Below are positions 6,998-8,418 of a stretch of DNA of 8,418 nt, one piece after another; position 1 is the stretch's first letter; each line of letters opens with the position of its first letter. The DNA lies in NCBI GenBank assembly GCA_023127905.1, contig JAGMEZ010000473.1, positions 1-8,418 on the forward strand, read 5' to 3'. A program made the translations under genes and the position numbers. Source of the DNA: Caldifarciminota bacterium. Its GTDB lineage: Bacteria > Hydrothermota > E44-bin80. Below the pieces are notes generated by a model. It did not search any database. It had not been told where the DNA came from and saw only the letters and a list, made by a program, of their open reading frames with translations.

Positions 6998-7726
6998 TTA
7001 CATAACAAGTCCGCCATCAACATTGATTACCTGTCCCGTTATGTATGATGCATCTTCTGAAATGAGAAACGAGACAGCGTTTGCGATGTCAGTAGGTTTA
7101 CCCATCCTCTGAATGGGGATCTGTTTTTGATATGCTTCCTTTATTTCATCTGGAAGTGAGGAAGTCATATCTGTTTCTATAAAACCTGGTGCTATTACAT
7201 TTGCCGTTACGTTCCTTTTTGCCACCTCCTTTGCGATACATTTTGTAAAACCTATTATCCCTGCCTTTGATGCTGCATAATTTGATTGTCCAAAATTTCC
7301 GGTAATTCCCACGACAGAGGAGATATTGACAATCCTTCCCCATCTCTGTGAAGTCATTGACTTCAATACTGCCTTTGTACAGTTAAAACATCCTGTTAGG
7401 TTAACATCCAGGACACTTTGCCATTCCTCTGGTTTCATTCTTAAGAGCAAACCATCTCTCGTAATTCCAGCATTGTTGATTATTATATCTATTTTTTTAA
7501 AATCGTCAAGCAATTTTTTTACCGTATCCATTACATTATTGTATTTTGATACGTCAACTTTGTAAAAAGTGGAAGTTACATTATGGGTTGTAGCAATCTC
7601 CTTTGCACTTTCTTCTCCCTCGTCAATGACATCCCACAATGCAATATTAATACTTAGTGATGCAAGTTTCTGCGCAATTGCTTTCCCTATACCTTTTGCT
7701 CCACCTGTTATTATTGCCACCTTCAT
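6998..7726 (-). CDS. fabG: 3-oxoacyl-ACP reductase
   Basis: An NADPH-dependent ketoreductase of the classical short-chain dehydrogenase family; it reduces 3-oxoacyl-ACP in the elongation cycle. Numbered from the longer ATG at 7738, the cofactor motif TGGAKGIG is at 11-18, NNAG at 88-91, and the catalytic set is N113, S141, Y154 and K158 (YAASK). The C-terminal segment ends GGLVM, as in the family. I prefer the ATG at 7726 (MKVAIITGG, 242 residues): GGGGG lies five bases upstream of it, while the ATG at 7738 has no such site. The longer form would add only MGEQ. It lies 35 bases after fabD and 38 before acpP, in the standard fab cluster order. Confidence 0.96.
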   Translation of the reverse strand: MKVAIITGGAKGIGKAIAQKLASLSINIALWDVIDEGEESAKEIATTHNVTSTFYKVDVSKYNNVMDTVKKLLDDFKKIDIIINNAGITRDGLLLRMKPEEWQSVLDVNLTGCFNCTKAVLKSMTSQRWGRIVNISSVVGITGNFGQSNYAASKAGIIGFTKCIAKEVAKRNVTANVIAPGFIETDMTSSLPDEIKEAYQKQIPIQRMGKPTDIANAVSFLISEDASYITGQVINVDGGLVM

Positions 7727-7731
7727 TTGTT

Positions 7732-7736
7732 CCCCC
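7732..7736 (-). promoter_or_regulatory. ribosome binding site that favours the shorter fabG start
   Basis: GGGGG on the minus strand, five bases before the ATG at 7726; it pairs with the CCUCC anti-Shine-Dalgarno through one G-U pair. It overlaps the alternative ATG at 7738, which is preceded only by AT-rich sequence. The evidence is moderate, because both starts give an ordinary FabG N-terminus. Confidence 0.5.
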
Positions 7737-7761
7737 ATTTTATTTCAGTTATTACTCTCTT

Positions 7762-8418
7762 TCATCCTTTAGCTTTTTCCATGAAGTTGTTGAGTGATTC
7801 AGCATCATCAATATTATATACTTCCGCGTCCTTTATTGTTCTTTTAACCAGTCCGGATAGAACCTTTCCTGGTCCTATCTCCAGGAGCGAATCAACTCCG
7901 GAAGTTTCCAATGTAAAAAGAGTTTTTACCCATTGGACAGGGTTGAGAATTTGTTCTGTAATAGCATTTCGTATGTCTCTTTCATCCTTTACGATATCAC
8001 CTATTACATTCATTACTATTGGTATTCGTGGGTTTTGGAATTCTTGTTTCATAAGAACCTTCTTAAATGGAATAAAAGCATCCTCCATAAGCTTTGAGTG
8101 GAAAGCACCACTAACATTCAACTCTATTACCCTTTTTGCTCTTCTCTGTTTTGCAATTTCCATTGCTTTGTGAACAAGGGGTATCTCACCTGTTATTACT
8201 GTCTGAATCAATGAATTGAAATTGGCAGGATTAATAATTCCTTCTTTTTCAAGTTCTTTGCAGATACCCTTGACCTCTTCTGTTGATAATCCGATGATAG
8301 CAGCCATGGTTCCAGGTGATTTTTCTCCAGCAAGGGACATTAGTTCACCCCTGAGTCTTGTGAGATGCAGTGCATCAGTAAAGGGAAGTGCTCCGCTTGC
8401 GACAAGAGCCGTATACTC
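7762..8418 (-). CDS. fabD: malonyl-CoA:ACP transacylase, 5' end cut by the window edge
   Basis: FabD transfers malonyl from CoA to ACP to supply the condensing enzymes. The frame stays open to the right edge: 8418-8341 encodes EYTALVASGAL...RLRGEL, which directly follows the usual GHSLG nucleophile motif, so the active serine lies just outside. The first in-window ATG (8340) is internal, not a start. Visible residues are the binding arginine in RLRGEL, NFNSLIQ (normally NxNSPGQ, a local variation), and the catalytic histidine in SGAFHSKLM (codon at 8098-8100). QWVKTL and GVDSLLEIGPGKVLSGL near the end are also typical. About 90 N-terminal residues are missing, judged by the usual family length of roughly 300-310. 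fabH and plsX are often found just upstream and would be expected beyond the edge. Confidence 0.95.
   Translation of the reverse strand, partial: EYTALVASGALPFTDALHLTRLRGELMSLAGEKSPGTMAAIIGLSTEEVKGICKELEKEGIINPANFNSLIQTVITGEIPLVHKAMEIAKQRRAKRVIELNVSGAFHSKLMEDAFIPFKKVLMKQEFQNPRIPIVMNVIGDIVKDERDIRNAITEQILNPVQWVKTLFTLETSGVDSLLEIGPGKVLSGLVKRTIKDAEVYNIDDAESLNNFMEKAKG

Noticed and set aside
7727..8173. Plus-strand 148-codon open frame opposite fabD
   Set aside because: It lies antisense to a clearly conserved FabD sequence, has Ser/Phe/Ile-rich shadow composition and shows no recognisable domain.
7762..8340. A complete short FabD beginning at the ATG at 8340
   Set aside because: The frame continues to the window edge with conserved FabD residues (EYTALVASGAL), so that ATG is internal and the gene is truncated by the window, not by mutation.

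Overview
The window is an AT-rich stretch of bacterial chromosome in which every supported gene lies on the minus strand, so it is transcribed from right to left. The clustered type II fatty acid genes mark it as bacterial. The catalytic ATPase genes are of the V/A type (bacterial ntpA/ntpB or atpA/atpB) rather than F-type. That combination, an ETF subunit, and a free-standing four-helix-bundle gene embedded in short AT-rich repeats suggest an anaerobic or thermophilic lineage, or an uncultured candidate phylum. The phylum cannot be fixed from sequence reading alone.

Layout in transcription order. (1) 8418-5447: the fatty acid block fabD (5' end off the window), fabG, acpP, fabF. These supply malonyl-ACP, the ketoreductase, the acyl carrier and the condensing enzyme of the elongation cycle. 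(2) 5382-3923: rnc (RNase III) and etfB, two bases apart. fabF-acpP next to rnc is a classic bacterial arrangement; an etfB with no etfA beside it is not. (3) 3855-540: atpA and atpB, the catalytic and nucleotide-binding head subunits of a V/A-type ATPase. They are separated by a 127-base gap that carries a large nested palindrome. (4) 525-1: a small four-helix-bundle (S23/bIVR-like) gene, followed by a 53-base tandem repeat that runs to the window edge.

No intrinsic terminator is visible between genes, so long read-through transcripts are possible. An extended -10 box upstream of atpA is the only internal promoter candidate I found.

The most interesting parts are these. The four-helix-bundle gene is bracketed by matching 17-base inverted words, and one of these words encodes the last residues of AtpB. 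A three-copy 53-base tandem repeat follows that gene. A REP-like palindrome separates atpA from atpB. The RNase III has substitutions at two canonical metal-site positions and at a third conserved acid.
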